NCBI RefSeq assembly: GCF_905175385.1
Contig: NZ_HG992749.1
Location: forward strand, 2,480,001-2,544,000
DNA from: Vibrio sp. B1FLJ16
GTDB lineage: Bacteria > Pseudomonadota > Gammaproteobacteria > Enterobacterales > Vibrionaceae
Direction of reading: 5' to 3'
Length of the DNA stretch: 64,000 nucleotides
The notes under the pieces were generated by a model that had not been told where the DNA came from, made no database searches, and saw nothing but the letters and a program-made list of their open reading frames with translations. Shown piece after piece: positions 35,864 through 44,943 of the stretch (position 1 is its first letter; the number at the start of each line of letters is the position of its first letter). Position numbers and translations under genes: made by a program.

Positions 35864-36649
35864 TTACGCGTGCTGTGCAATGTACTGAAGCATTTCGTCA
35901 GCAGCAGATACAATTTTTGCACTCATTTCATAGGCGCGTTGCGTAGAAACCATATCCACCATTTCTTCAACAACTTGAACGTTTGAGCCTTCCAATGAGC
36001 CTTGCTGCAATTGACCTGCACCTTCAGTACCAGCCACCAGTTCCATTGCTTCACCTGACGCGATAGTTTCCGCAAACAGGTTTCCGCCTTTTGCCTGTAA
36101 GCCCGATGCGTTCATGAACTTCACTAAGGTAATTTGCCCCAGCTCTTCTGGCTCAACAGCACCAGCAACCGCAGCGGTAACCAGACCTTCAGCTGAGATG
36201 TTCACTAATGTCGCGTTGTCAGGAACCGTAATTTCCGGCACCAGGGTGTAACCTGCGCTGGTCACGATAGAGCCTTCAGAATTCAGCTGGAACTGACCAT
36301 TACGCGTATAGAAGGTTTCACCTTCACTGTTTTCAATCTGGAAGAAACCATCGCCTAGAATAGCGATATCGAGTTCCTGGTTAGTCGTTGTCACGTTACC
36401 TTGGGTAAAGACCTTTTCAGTACCAACAACACGAACACCGTTACCTAACTGAATACCAGTCGGATGCTCACTCAGTTCTGCCGTATCCATACCTGCTTGC
36501 TTTTCTACTGAATAGAAAAGGTCTTCAAAGTTCATACGGTCTTTTTTAAAGCCAACGGTGTTTACGTTAGCTAGGTTGTTCGAAATTGCGGTCATTTTGG
36601 CATCTTGAGCCGCCATGCCGGTTTTCGCTATCCACAGTGCACTATGCAT
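35864..36649 (-). CDS. flgG: Lateral distal rod protein FlgG
   Basis: A 261-residue distal rod protein. The N-terminal rod motif (LWIAKTGMAAQDAKMTAISN then NLANVNTVGFKKDR), the FlgG/FlgE middle domain (LGDGFFQIENSEGETFYTRN) and the C-terminal motif LEGSNVQVVEEMVDMVSTQR with AYEMSAKIV are all present. It is 4 nt from flgF. Confidence 0.96.
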   Translation of the reverse strand: MHSALWIAKTGMAAQDAKMTAISNNLANVNTVGFKKDRMNFEDLFYSVEKQAGMDTAELSEHPTGIQLGNGVRVVGTEKVFTQGNVTTTNQELDIAILGDGFFQIENSEGETFYTRNGQFQLNSEGSIVTSAGYTLVPEITVPDNATLVNISAEGLVTAAVAGAVEPEELGQITLVKFMNASGLQAKGGNLFAETIASGEAMELVAGTEGAGQLQQGSLEGSNVQVVEEMVDMVSTQRAYEMSAKIVSAADEMLQYIAQHA

Positions 36650-36653
36650 TGTC

Positions 36654-37388
36654 TTAATCTCTCATAATTCTGTTGCCGATTTGGGCAATTTCATCTGCGC
36701 TTGCCATTACCTTGACTTGCATTTCGTATTGTCTGGTTAAAGACATCATGGCAACGAGCTCTTCGATGCTAGAGACATTACTTCGCTCTAAAGCACCCGA
36801 TTGAACGGAAACATCGGCCGCTGTAGGTAAAAGTTCGGCGTCTCTTTGCATAAAGTACCCACTCTCAGACAACGTCATTTCTGAGTAGTCAGGGTTCACA
36901 AGCTTCAAAGCACCAGCTTCGATGATGGCACCACCGCCCAACGGGACAATGGAGATTATTCCGTCGTTATCGATGTTGAGTGATTCATGATCAGGAATCA
37001 CAATCGGACCGTCTGCGCCAATGACGCGACGGCTCCCCAGCATAAGCTGACCTTCCTCATCCAGACGAAAGTTACCTGCGCGGGTGAATGCTTCTTCCCC
37101 TTCAACGCCTTTACCTTCTACGGTAAAAAAGCCGGTGCCAAGGATAGTCACATCAAGCGCCTTACCGGTCGTAACGCTGTCACCTTCACGGAAGTTGTTC
37201 ATGGCAGAGTTAGTACGCGCCGTCACAGAGCTTTCAAAGCCAGAGCCTTCAAGTCGCATGTGTTGCGAATGCTCCATAAGCGACTTGAATCCGACGGTGT
37301 CGGCGTTAGCCAGGTTGTTTGCACGCACTTGTTGTGCGTACATCACCCGTTCAGCGCCTTTCGCTGAACTGAATAATATTGGATTCAT
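36654..37388 (-). CDS. flgF: Lateral proximal rod protein FlgF
   Basis: A 244-residue rod protein. The N-terminus (VMYAQQVRANNLANADTVGF) carries the rod motif, GTGFFTVEGKGVEGEEAFTR is the middle motif and VSSIEELVAMMSLTRQYEMQ the C-terminal one. It is adjacent to flgE and flgG in the usual order. Confidence 0.95.
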   Translation of the reverse strand: MNPILFSSAKGAERVMYAQQVRANNLANADTVGFKSLMEHSQHMRLEGSGFESSVTARTNSAMNNFREGDSVTTGKALDVTILGTGFFTVEGKGVEGEEAFTRAGNFRLDEEGQLMLGSRRVIGADGPIVIPDHESLNIDNDGIISIVPLGGGAIIEAGALKLVNPDYSEMTLSESGYFMQRDAELLPTAADVSVQSGALERSNVSSIEELVAMMSLTRQYEMQVKVMASADEIAQIGNRIMRD

Positions 37389-37394
37389 AACCTA

Positions 37395-38663
37395 TTAAAC
37401 TGCGTTAAACAGCGCTTGAGTTAAGTCGTTTGCTGTAGAGATCGTCTTAGTATTCGCTTGGTAGTTACGCTGCGCCGTCATCAGACTTACTAAGGATTGA
37501 GTAAGGTCGACGTTTGAGCCTTCAAGTGCTCCTGCTGCGATAGTGCCAAGTGAACCTGTACCAGCAGTACCAATCAAAGCTTCACCAGAACTAAAGCTTT
37601 GTGTCCAGCCAGTGCCACCAACCTGAGTTAAACCTTGTGGCGCTGCAAAGTTAGCTAAAACAACTTGTCCCTGAAGTGCAGACTGACCATTGGTGTACAT
37701 GGCATAAACGCTGCCATCATCAGCAACGACAACGTTATTAAACTCGCCAGATGTGTAGCCGTCAGGGTTATTTTTCGATACCACAAAGTTGTTGCCATAC
37801 TGGGTAGTGCCATCCAGATTAATCTGGATATTCATCTCTTCAGCACCCGGAGGTTGGAAAGTAATTGAGTAGTTGTTAGAACCGTCATCAACCAGAGAAC
37901 CATCACTATTGAAATTCACAGTACTGGTTGTCGCGTTACTCACACTACCATTGGTTACGGTATGTACATCCCAGGTATTCTCGCCAGTTTTGACAAAGTA
38001 CTGCGCAACCGTGTGCGAGTTACCTAATGAATCGTAAACAAGCGTGGTGTATGAGTTAGTAAATGTGTTGGAATCTTCAATGTTAAACGCATTAGCATCA
38101 ACTAAAGGCAGAGACGGGTAAGCCGGATCTGTCGGGTCTAAAGGTTCATTTGGATCAACAACCATATTTGGAGAAATAATTTCTGCCGTAGCATCCAGGT
38201 TGGCAGCAAACTCAATACCTGTTGTCGCTTTTGCTGGCAGCCCTTCGGTATTGACCACTAGATCGCCAATAATACCCGTTTGCAGGTTGTTGTTAGCATC
38301 AACCGTGTAGCCTTGAAGAGCTGCGCCTGTGTTAGAAATGATGGTGCCGCTAGCATCAGTATTAAACACACCCGAGCGCGTGTAGATAGCTTGACCAGTA
38401 TTGTCTTTAGTAATAAAGAAACCACCACCAGCAATGGCCATGTCAAGTGAACGGCCTGTATCGGTAATACTGCCGATTGAATCGAAGTTTTGAGAAATTG
38501 ACGCAACTTCTACACCACCAGCTTGGCCACCGCTGTAAACAGATGCGAATTCAGTACGTGAACCTTTAAAGCCTGTCGTAGATACGTTGGCAATGTTGTT
38601 TGAAATTGTATTTAGTTCTGTATTACTAGCGGTCAAACCGCTAAGTGCGATATTAAAACTCAT
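37395..38663 (-). CDS. flgE: Lateral hook protein FlgE
   Basis: A 422-residue hook protein. The N-terminal SFNIALSGLTASNTELNTIS and NNIANVSTTGFKGSR motif is followed by a Thr/Asn/Ser-rich surface domain. The C-terminal GALEGSNVDLTQSLVSLMTA with QRNYQANTKTISTAND is typical. It polymerises into the universal joint, capped by FlgD during growth. Confidence 0.96.
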   Translation of the reverse strand: MSFNIALSGLTASNTELNTISNNIANVSTTGFKGSRTEFASVYSGGQAGGVEVASISQNFDSIGSITDTGRSLDMAIAGGGFFITKDNTGQAIYTRSGVFNTDASGTIISNTGAALQGYTVDANNNLQTGIIGDLVVNTEGLPAKATTGIEFAANLDATAEIISPNMVVDPNEPLDPTDPAYPSLPLVDANAFNIEDSNTFTNSYTTLVYDSLGNSHTVAQYFVKTGENTWDVHTVTNGSVSNATTSTVNFNSDGSLVDDGSNNYSITFQPPGAEEMNIQINLDGTTQYGNNFVVSKNNPDGYTSGEFNNVVVADDGSVYAMYTNGQSALQGQVVLANFAAPQGLTQVGGTGWTQSFSSGEALIGTAGTGSLGTIAAGALEGSNVDLTQSLVSLMTAQRNYQANTKTISTANDLTQALFNAV

Positions 38664-38696
38664 AAAAATTTTCCTGAATTTGTGTCGTTCTATCGA

Positions 38697-39368
38697 TTAA
38701 CTGGTTTGACCGAACGTTGTAATGTCATAAAACGGTACATCGCCGATACCCGGGATGTTGAGAATAGACGTACCTGTAGAACTGGAGATGCTTACGCCTC
38801 CTACAGTACCCGTCAGTGAGACATCCGGCGCATAGCTCTGCCCTTCATCAAGCACGACACTGATCGTTGTAGCACCTGTGATACCAAGCTCTGCGGTATC
38901 AATAGAAAAATCCACCTTACCGGCATTGTTCGCGCCTAGCGGTATTAAATGTGTCTCACCACTTTCCGTGGTCAGTTCTAATGTGACCGTGTTTGAAGAA
39001 GCTTCAAGTTCTAAAGAGCCACTGATAGTTGATTCACCGTCACCAACAAAAGAATCAGCACGGACTGAAACATCTTGTCCTACTAAGTTCGCGGTACTCA
39101 ATACCTGGATGTTATCCATTAACACCATCTGGTTCGCCATTAGCGATACCATGTTTTCTGTACTCTCCACCTGAGCAAACTGTGCCAGCTGAGAGACATA
39201 CTCTGTACCATCTGTAGGGTTGAGAGGATCCTGGTTCTGAATCTGAGCAACCATTAAGGTCAGAAATTCATTACTCAATGATTCCGCGCTGTTTGGATTA
39301 CTTTCTACAGCCTCGGTAGAAGCGGACTGAACTGTAGGTGTGCTATCTGCACCATAAATTGTTGTCAT
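38697..39368 (-). CDS. flgD: Lateral hook cap/scaffold protein FlgD
   Basis: A 223-residue FlgD. The conserved N-terminal export and cap region reads LSNEFLTLMVAQIQNQDPLN then PTDGTEYVSQLAQFAQVEST. A beta-rich domain follows (LELTTESGETHLIPLGANNA). It is the scaffold for hook assembly. It is translationally close to flgC. Confidence 0.95.
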   Translation of the reverse strand: MTTIYGADSTPTVQSASTEAVESNPNSAESLSNEFLTLMVAQIQNQDPLNPTDGTEYVSQLAQFAQVESTENMVSLMANQMVLMDNIQVLSTANLVGQDVSVRADSFVGDGESTISGSLELEASSNTVTLELTTESGETHLIPLGANNAGKVDFSIDTAELGITGATTISVVLDEGQSYAPDVSLTGTVGGVSISSSTGTSILNIPGIGDVPFYDITTFGQTS

Positions 39369-39369
39369 G

Positions 39370-39798
39370 TTATGCTTCCATCAATCGCAGCAGAGATTGC
39401 TGCATAGACTTAACGTTCGATAGCACTTCAGCACTCGCCTCAAAGCTTCTCGTCGCCGACATCATGTCGGCCATCTCGTTAACGACGTTGATACCAGAGT
39501 GATAGATGTAACCATCCTCATTGGCCAACGGGTTATTGGGTTCGTAGCGCCCTTCAACTAAAGACTCAACCTCAACAACATCCGCGATGTACACAGGAAC
39601 TGAGGTCGGACTTTCAAGCTGCTGGCTTTGAAATTGGTTGTAAACTGATGAAAAAACTGGCTTTAGCGCTTTGTAAACATCGTTAGGGTTACTCGCAACA
39701 GAATCAGCATTCGCCAGGTTACTGGACACCGTATTCAGGCGAATGGTCTGTGCGTTAAGTGCAGAGCCTGCGGTATCATATAATGCGTTAAATGACAT
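39370..39798 (-). CDS. flgC: Lateral proximal rod protein FlgC
   Basis: A 142-residue rod protein. The N-terminal rod motif (GSALNAQTIRLNTVSSNLAN) and the C-terminal GINVVNEMADMMSATRSFEA are diagnostic. It is one base-pair step from flgD and 23 nt from flgB. Confidence 0.95.
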   Translation of the reverse strand: MSFNALYDTAGSALNAQTIRLNTVSSNLANADSVASNPNDVYKALKPVFSSVYNQFQSQQLESPTSVPVYIADVVEVESLVEGRYEPNNPLANEDGYIYHSGINVVNEMADMMSATRSFEASAEVLSNVKSMQQSLLRLMEA

Positions 39799-39821
39799 AA
39801 GGACTGGTGTTCTCCAACTCG

Positions 39822-40169
39822 TTACTGGCCTTCAATAGCCGTACGTAAACCTGAAATTTTTTGCTTTAAGAATTGCAGACTCTGTTGATACTCCATCGCA
39901 TTTTGCGCGAATCGGGTTTGCTCAGATTGCAGCTCCACGGTATTGCCGTCGCGTGTTTTTTGAGTTGGAATGCGATACATAACCTGATCAGAAATCGATA
40001 AAGTCTGGTTATTACCGATACCACTCATTACTACGTCGAAACTCAGATCCTGAGCCTTGTAGTTAGGGGTATCGATGTTCGCGATATTGGAAGCTAAAAC
40101 TGATGTTCTCTGCATCCTGTAATTCAACATTTCAGGATGAATACCTAATGCATCATCTAAATTAACCAT
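39822..40169 (-). CDS. flgB: Lateral proximal rod protein FlgB
   Basis: A 115-residue rod protein. LNYRMQRTSVLASNIANIDT then PNYKAQDLSF is the FlgB signature, and the C-terminus is the usual helix (MEYQQSLQFLKQKISGLRTA). I start at the ATG of MVNLDDAL behind GGAAAA. A TTG 30 nt upstream would add ten atypical residues. It is the first gene of the long rod-hook-basal body run that continues through fliG. Confidence 0.93.
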   Translation of the reverse strand: MVNLDDALGIHPEMLNYRMQRTSVLASNIANIDTPNYKAQDLSFDVVMSGIGNNQTLSISDQVMYRIPTQKTRDGNTVELQSEQTRFAQNAMEYQQSLQFLKQKISGLRTAIEGQ

Positions 40170-40785
40170 AAGATTTATTTTCCACTCAGTGACAAGCAAT
40201 TATTAAAATGCCCGTTAATTAATGAACTGATTTAACTTTTTTATTTTAATTTATATTGAAAGAATCATATTTAAATCAATTGGGCATATTTCACCCTATT
40301 TAACGGGTCGGTTATTTTATCAACTAAAGTCTTTTGTTCAATCGCTCAAAATAGCCCCTACAGGCTACCAAAACCGAACCATTAAAATTAAAAGTAATTT
40401 AATTTCAACGACTTAATCAAAGGAAAACTTAATACCTTCACAGTAATAAGTCATTCTGAGTCAGTGCAAAATAGAACAACCTACACAACAACAAGAATAT
40501 TCTGACAAAAAAGTTCATCAATATTGTCGCTAGAAGTTTGTTTAAATGAAGAAGTTAACAATGTTAAACAAAATGACAATTTTGTAGGTCTTTTCCTACC
40601 CTTGTGTAGTACTGTTCTAGTAAACGGCTAATTTTTGAATAATTGATTTTTTTCTGTTTATCTGGCCTGAAGTAATCATTATTATGCCGTCCTGTTAAAA
40701 CTTACACGCAAGCAATAAGTCGAATCTCGCTAGCGCTAAACTCGAGATAAGTTACCGCTGAAGAACGAGGATTTTGGTGATCTAA
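40170..40785. promoter_or_regulatory. 616-bp divergent regulatory region flgB / fliM
   Basis: There is no convincing ORF. The region is very A+T-rich and separates the two early flagellar operons. It must hold promoters for both. By eye no good sigma-54 site (GG-N10-GC with flanking consensus) and no LafS-type site was found. A TAGGT-N4-TCCTA dyad lies at 40585-40598. GGTGA lies 5 nt before the fliM ATG. Confidence 0.5.
40585..40598 (+). promoter_or_regulatory. TAGG-CTTTTCCTA element upstream of fliM
   Basis: A 14-mer identical at 13 positions to the dyad before lfhA. Here the left arm is TAGGT rather than TAGGA. It lies 187 nt before fliM and 415 nt before flgB. A shared regulatory role is only a hypothesis. 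Confidence 0.35.
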
Positions 40786-41547
40786 ATGAGAAATGTTGCC
40801 CTTAAGGAATTAGGTAGTGCCAATAAAACTATCGAATTGTTCCTGAACAAACACATTATGAAGCAAAGTCATGACATAGAACGAATCATAGGAAAAGCTT
40901 GTGATTTGGCTGATGTAGAAGTGGTTACGGCTTCAGATGACGTTTCACAAGGGCGTGAGCTTAAAGAGTGTATCCAGCATCCTGAACATGGTCATGTACT
41001 GTTTAGCATTGATAAGCACAGCATACACTCGCTGCTTTGTAAGCATCTAAAAGTGGACGCGGATGAAGCAGATAACATTGCCATAACGAACACACACAAG
41101 CGTTTTTATAACCGACTGATTAGTCAGTTAAGCAAAGCCTTAACGCTTTGCGATGACATAAAACTGGCCGACCCGGAAACCTTTGTTGCATCACAAATTG
41201 ATGTCACTTTGGACATCATCCACGAGGGTGAAAAAATCGCGTCAGTAGGCATCGCGCTAGATACAGATTACATCGATACCCTGAGTAAGGATCACAGACC
41301 TTCCACTCAGGTTGACTCAGATATCATGGCACGAGCACTTCAGCATGTACCGGTAAAGGTTGAGTGCGAAATCATGAAAGCGACACACAGCCTGGACAAA
41401 GTAGTCAGCTTAAAAGCAGGCGATTTTTTGGCCATGAAAAAGTTGCCACAGGCAAATGTTAAGGTCAATGGCATCACAATGTTTAAAGGTCTTGTAACCA
41501 AACAAGATAAAGAATTAGGAGTGAAAATTAATGAGCAGCTTAGATAA
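40786..41547 (+). CDS. fliM: Lateral flagellar switch protein FliM, short form
   Basis: A 253-residue FliM-like protein. The C-terminal ~75 residues are a clear SPOA/FliN-like domain (VKVECEIMKATHSLDKVVSL; NVKVNGITMFKGLVTKQDKE). The N-terminal and middle parts are shorter and diverged. The CheY-binding peptide (LSQDEIDALL-like) is absent, and an in-frame TAA directly before the ATG excludes a longer start. The SPOA part builds the C ring with FliN. It is the first gene of fliMNPQR-flhB. Confidence 0.85.
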   Translation: MRNVALKELGSANKTIELFLNKHIMKQSHDIERIIGKACDLADVEVVTASDDVSQGRELKECIQHPEHGHVLFSIDKHSIHSLLCKHLKVDADEADNIAITNTHKRFYNRLISQLSKALTLCDDIKLADPETFVASQIDVTLDIIHEGEKIASVGIALDTDYIDTLSKDHRPSTQVDSDIMARALQHVPVKVECEIMKATHSLDKVVSLKAGDFLAMKKLPQANVKVNGITMFKGLVTKQDKELGVKINEQLR

Positions 41548-41890
41548 CTTTGACGACGATCTTGCCGATCTGGATCTGAGCGAATTCGACACTGACGATA
41601 ATGCATTATCAGTAGAAGGTGTGGAGGAAACTTCGACAGTCTCAGGTAATTCGATGCAGTTTTTTAAGAATATCCCTGTAGAAATCACTGTAGAAGTCGC
41701 TCAGAAAACATTGCCCCTAGCAGAATTAATGGACGTAGGTCCAAACTCGGTATTGATGCTAGATAAGCATGAAGGTGAACCTGTCGACATTAAAGTCAAC
41801 GGCAAATTATTCGGACAAGGAGAGATCGTAGAACAAGATAATAGGTATGGTGTAAAAATTGTTCATGTTTTTGAATCTTTCGAAGAGTAA
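41531..41890 (+). CDS. fliN: Lateral flagellar switch protein FliN
   Basis: A 119-residue FliN. An acidic N-terminal tail (NFDDDLADLDLSEFDTDDN) is followed by the SPOA domain (FKNIPVEITVEVAQKTLPLA; SVLMLDKHEGEPVDIKVNGK). It forms the lower C ring and docks export substrates. It overlaps fliM by 17 nt and fliP by about 26 nt, so the operon is tightly packed. Confidence 0.94.
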   Translation: MSSLDNFDDDLADLDLSEFDTDDNALSVEGVEETSTVSGNSMQFFKNIPVEITVEVAQKTLPLAELMDVGPNSVLMLDKHEGEPVDIKVNGKLFGQGEIVEQDNRYGVKIVHVFESFEE

Positions 41891-42638
41891 CATCAAAAAA
41901 CTACTCTTACCCGGCATCACGCTTTTATTATTGTTCACCTCTTTTTCGTCTTTCGCGGATAACGGACTAAATATCCTCACCGTTCAGGAAGGCGATGCAG
42001 GCAGTGAATACTCAGTAAAACTGCAAATCCTGATCCTGATGACCTTGTTGAGCTTCGTGCCGACATTCATCATCATGTGTACCAGTTTTACTCGAATCAT
42101 TGTGGTTCTGGCGGTTCTCAGACAAGCTTTGGGTCTCCAGCAATCACCGCCTAACCAAGTGCTCGTGGGTATTGCACTGATCTTATCTGCACTGATCATG
42201 CGCCCGGTATGGACGGAGATCTACGACCAGGCCTATGTCCCGTACGAAGCCAACGAAATCACGCTTGTACAAGCATTTAAAACCGCTGAAGTCCCATTGC
42301 GTGGTTTCATGTTAGCTCAGACGCAAAAAAACGCATTAACTCAAATGCTTAAAATCGCGCGCGAACCCGTCGCGACACCTCCGGAAGAAGTGCCTTTCCT
42401 GGTACTTTTGCCCGCTTACATTATCAGCGAACTAAAAGTAGCGTTTCAGATCGGCTTTATGGTGTTTCTGCCCTTTTTGGTCATCGATTTAGTCACCGCC
42501 TCGGTGTTGATGTCGATGGGTATGATGATGCTATCTCCGCTCATTGTGTCATTGCCATTCAAACTGCTGGTGTTTGTACTGGTAGATGGATGGAGCATGT
42601 TGGTTGGCAGTTTGGCTGCAAGTTTTGCAGTGGGGTAA
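41865..42638 (+). CDS. fliP: Lateral export gate protein FliP
   Basis: A 257-residue FliP. An N-terminal signal-like helix (LLLPGITLLLLFTSFSSFA) precedes FIIMCTSFTRIIVVLAVLRQ with LGLQQSPPNQVLVGIALILS, and the C-terminal FQIGFMVFLPFLVIDLVTAS follows; all are family signatures. I use the ATG; a TTG 6 nt upstream is possible. With FliQ and FliR it forms the export gate. Confidence 0.95.
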   Translation: MFLNLSKSNIKKLLLPGITLLLLFTSFSSFADNGLNILTVQEGDAGSEYSVKLQILILMTLLSFVPTFIIMCTSFTRIIVVLAVLRQALGLQQSPPNQVLVGIALILSALIMRPVWTEIYDQAYVPYEANEITLVQAFKTAEVPLRGFMLAQTQKNALTQMLKIAREPVATPPEEVPFLVLLPAYIISELKVAFQIGFMVFLPFLVIDLVTASVLMSMGMMMLSPLIVSLPFKLLVFVLVDGWSMLVGSLAASFAVG

Positions 42639-42643
42639 ACAAA

Positions 42644-42913
42644 ATGACTCCTGAATTCGCAGTTGATCTTGTTACTCAAATGGTCTGGGTAGTGGTTTCA
42701 CTGGTCGCTTTGCTAGTAGTGCCAAGCCTCATTGTCGGTTTGGTGGTCGCTATTTTCCAGGCGGTGACGCAGATTAACGAGCAGACCTTAAGCTTCTTAC
42801 CTCGTCTGATTACCACCTTTGTTGCATTAATTGCGGGTGGTCACTGGATTCTTCAGCAGGTTATCGATCTGTTTAATCAGATCTTCCACATGATCCCAAC
42901 CAATATAGGGTAA
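42644..42913 (+). CDS. fliQ: Lateral export gate protein FliQ
   Basis: An 89-residue FliQ with two membrane helices and the conserved GLVVAIFQAVTQINEQTLSF. The ATG at MTPEFAVDL is the family start; a longer frame begins inside fliP. It is 5 nt after fliP. Confidence 0.95.
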   Translation: MTPEFAVDLVTQMVWVVVSLVALLVVPSLIVGLVVAIFQAVTQINEQTLSFLPRLITTFVALIAGGHWILQQVIDLFNQIFHMIPTNIG

Positions 42914-42918
42914 AGCTA

Positions 42919-43692
42919 ATGGACTTCACCTTTAGCGAAATCACTCAATGGTTGGGACTGTTGTGGTGGCCATTTATACGTATTACTGGCTTCTTTCTGA
43001 TTGCACCGTTTTTCGGCGATCAGTCATTACCGGCAGAAGTTCGTATACTGCTTTCACTCGCTTTTACCTTGCTTTGCGCACCACTGATTGGTGAAGTTCC
43101 TGCTGTAAACCCGTTTTCATTCGGCGCAGTATTGCTGACTCTGACTCAGCTTGCCTACGGCGCGATGCTTGGGTTTGCCCTGCTGATATTTTTTACTATT
43201 TACACCATGGCAGGACAAGCGATATCCATGCAGCTGGGTCTGGCGATGGCAGTGATGAATGACCCATCCAGCGGTGTAAGCGTAGCGATCATAGGCCGTT
43301 TCTTCCAAATTCTCTGTAGTTTGCTGTTTCTTGCTTTTGATGGCCACTTAGTCGTACTAGCACTCTTTAAGGAAAGCTTTGTTGTTTTCCCTATCGACAT
43401 TGTCATGCCGTTTGACAGCTTCGCCCATATTCTCAAAATGGTCGGTTGGATGTTTTCTGCGGCTTTGATGCTAGCGATTCCAGCCATCTGTGTTATGCAG
43501 ATTAGCCAGGTTACGTTTGGTTTTATGAACAAGGCTGCTCCATCGTTTAACGTGTTTGCGCTTGGTTTTCCAATGACGATGACAATTGGCCTATTTGCAC
43601 TCGGCCTTTCCTTTACTGGTGTTGGAGACAGTTATTTAGACAATGTCTTACAGATGCTCGACCACTTTAGACTGTTAATGGAGAATCAGTAA
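42919..43692 (+). CDS. fliR: Lateral export gate protein FliR
   Basis: A 257-residue FliR with six or more membrane segments and the family patterns RITGFFLIAPFFGDQSLPAE and LALPAI-like AALMLAIPAICVMQISQVTF, then GFMNKAAPSFNVFALGFPMT. It completes the FliP-Q-R pore. It is 5 nt after fliQ and 1 nt before flhB. Confidence 0.95.
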   Translation: MDFTFSEITQWLGLLWWPFIRITGFFLIAPFFGDQSLPAEVRILLSLAFTLLCAPLIGEVPAVNPFSFGAVLLTLTQLAYGAMLGFALLIFFTIYTMAGQAISMQLGLAMAVMNDPSSGVSVAIIGRFFQILCSLLFLAFDGHLVVLALFKESFVVFPIDIVMPFDSFAHILKMVGWMFSAALMLAIPAICVMQISQVTFGFMNKAAPSFNVFALGFPMTMTIGLFALGLSFTGVGDSYLDNVLQMLDHFRLLMENQ

Positions 43693-43693
43693 C

Positions 43694-44809
43694 ATGTCTG
43701 ATGACAAAACCGAAGCGGCCACCGGGCAGCGGCTACAGAAAGCCAGAAAAGAAGGTCAGCTTCCCCGGGCAAAAGAGTTTACCACCGCAATGACTCTGGC
43801 TGTTACTGTGCTGTATTTCGTCATCTATGGAGATACGATGTGGCAGACCATTTCAAACACTTTTGCTATGAGCTTTCAGTTTGATGTTGAGTCTGTATCG
43901 AATACTCAGCATCTGTTGAAACTGTTCTCCAAAGCGGTGTTTTTTATCGTGCAACTCTTTCTGCCACTGTTTCTGTTTAAACTGATCTCGGTGATCGGCG
44001 GCAGTGTTGCATTAGGTGGCTGGGTTATGAACCTCAGCCTTCTGATGCCTAAATTCGACAAAATTAGCCCGTTGAAAGGGATTAAGCGCATTTTTTCCAT
44101 GAACTCCATTGTTGAGTTTCTGAAAAACGTGCTTAAGGTCGCTATCTTCTTCTACTTGCTCTACTTTGCGATTTCAGAAAACTTGCATGTCATTACCAAC
44201 TTATCCCGTACTAGCTTTAATACGGCATTTTTAACCGTTGGTACCTTTATTCAGGATCATGTTTACACCATGATCGGGGTGATCATTTTGTTCGGCCTGA
44301 TCGATTTCCCGTATCAGAAATACACCTTCAATAAGCAAATGAAGATGTCCAAGCAGGAAGTCAAAGAAGAGCATAAACAAAATGAAGGTAAGCCGGAGAT
44401 AAAAGCAAGAATTCGACAGCTTCAGCAACAACGGGCACGCGGTACTGCAGCACAAGCAGTACCTGGCGCAGATGTCGTTCTGATGAACCCGACCCATTAC
44501 GCGGTTGCCTTGAAGTATGACTTAGAGCGCGCTGAAGCGCCGTTTGTCGTCGCGAAAGGTATTGAAGAAGTGGCGTACTATATTCGAGAACTGGCAGAGA
44601 GCAATGATGTTGAAGTATTGGTTATTCCTGACTTAACACGCTCTATCTACCACACGACACAGATTGGTCAGATGATACCTAACCAATTGTTTGTTGCCGT
44701 CGCTCAGATCCTGAACTATGTAAATCAGTTAAGACGATGGAAAGCAGGTACTCACCTTAAGCCGCAATCACTACCGTCATTTACTATTCCTGAAGATCTT
44801 AAGTATTAG
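43694..44809 (+). CDS. flhB: Lateral export specificity switch protein FlhB
   Basis: A 371-residue FlhB. The N-terminus starts DKTEAATGQRLQKARKEGQL; four membrane segments follow, then a cytoplasmic domain. The autocleavage motif NPTH is at residues 265-268, followed by YAVALKYD. The cleaved protein responds to FliK/LafE to switch from hook to filament export. It is the last gene of the operon and a strong terminator follows. Confidence 0.96.
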   Translation: MSDDKTEAATGQRLQKARKEGQLPRAKEFTTAMTLAVTVLYFVIYGDTMWQTISNTFAMSFQFDVESVSNTQHLLKLFSKAVFFIVQLFLPLFLFKLISVIGGSVALGGWVMNLSLLMPKFDKISPLKGIKRIFSMNSIVEFLKNVLKVAIFFYLLYFAISENLHVITNLSRTSFNTAFLTVGTFIQDHVYTMIGVIILFGLIDFPYQKYTFNKQMKMSKQEVKEEHKQNEGKPEIKARIRQLQQQRARGTAAQAVPGADVVLMNPTHYAVALKYDLERAEAPFVVAKGIEEVAYYIRELAESNDVEVLVIPDLTRSIYHTTQIGQMIPNQLFVAVAQILNYVNQLRRWKAGTHLKPQSLPSFTIPEDLKY

Positions 44810-44831
44810 TCGCTCACTTGTCCCTATCTGT

Positions 44832-44861
44832 GCCGTTCGTTAAAAGCGAACGGCATTTTTT
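44832..44861 (+). terminator. Terminator of fliMNPQR-flhB
   Basis: GCCGTTCG and CGAACGGC form an 8-bp stem with a 7-nt loop followed by ATTTTTT, 22 nt after the flhB stop. It marks the right edge of the flagellar locus. Confidence 0.92.
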
Positions 44862-44943
44862 ATGGCTCTTTAATATTAAAGCACTGCCATCTTAGAGTAG
44901 TGTAATTGGATTAGGAGTGAGTCGCATACTTTTGTATCCAGTC

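Noticed and set aside
40170..40785. Sigma-54 promoters for flgB and fliM
   Set aside because: Candidate GG/GC pairs were found only with 9- or 12-nt spacing and without flanking consensus bases, so none is reported as a site.
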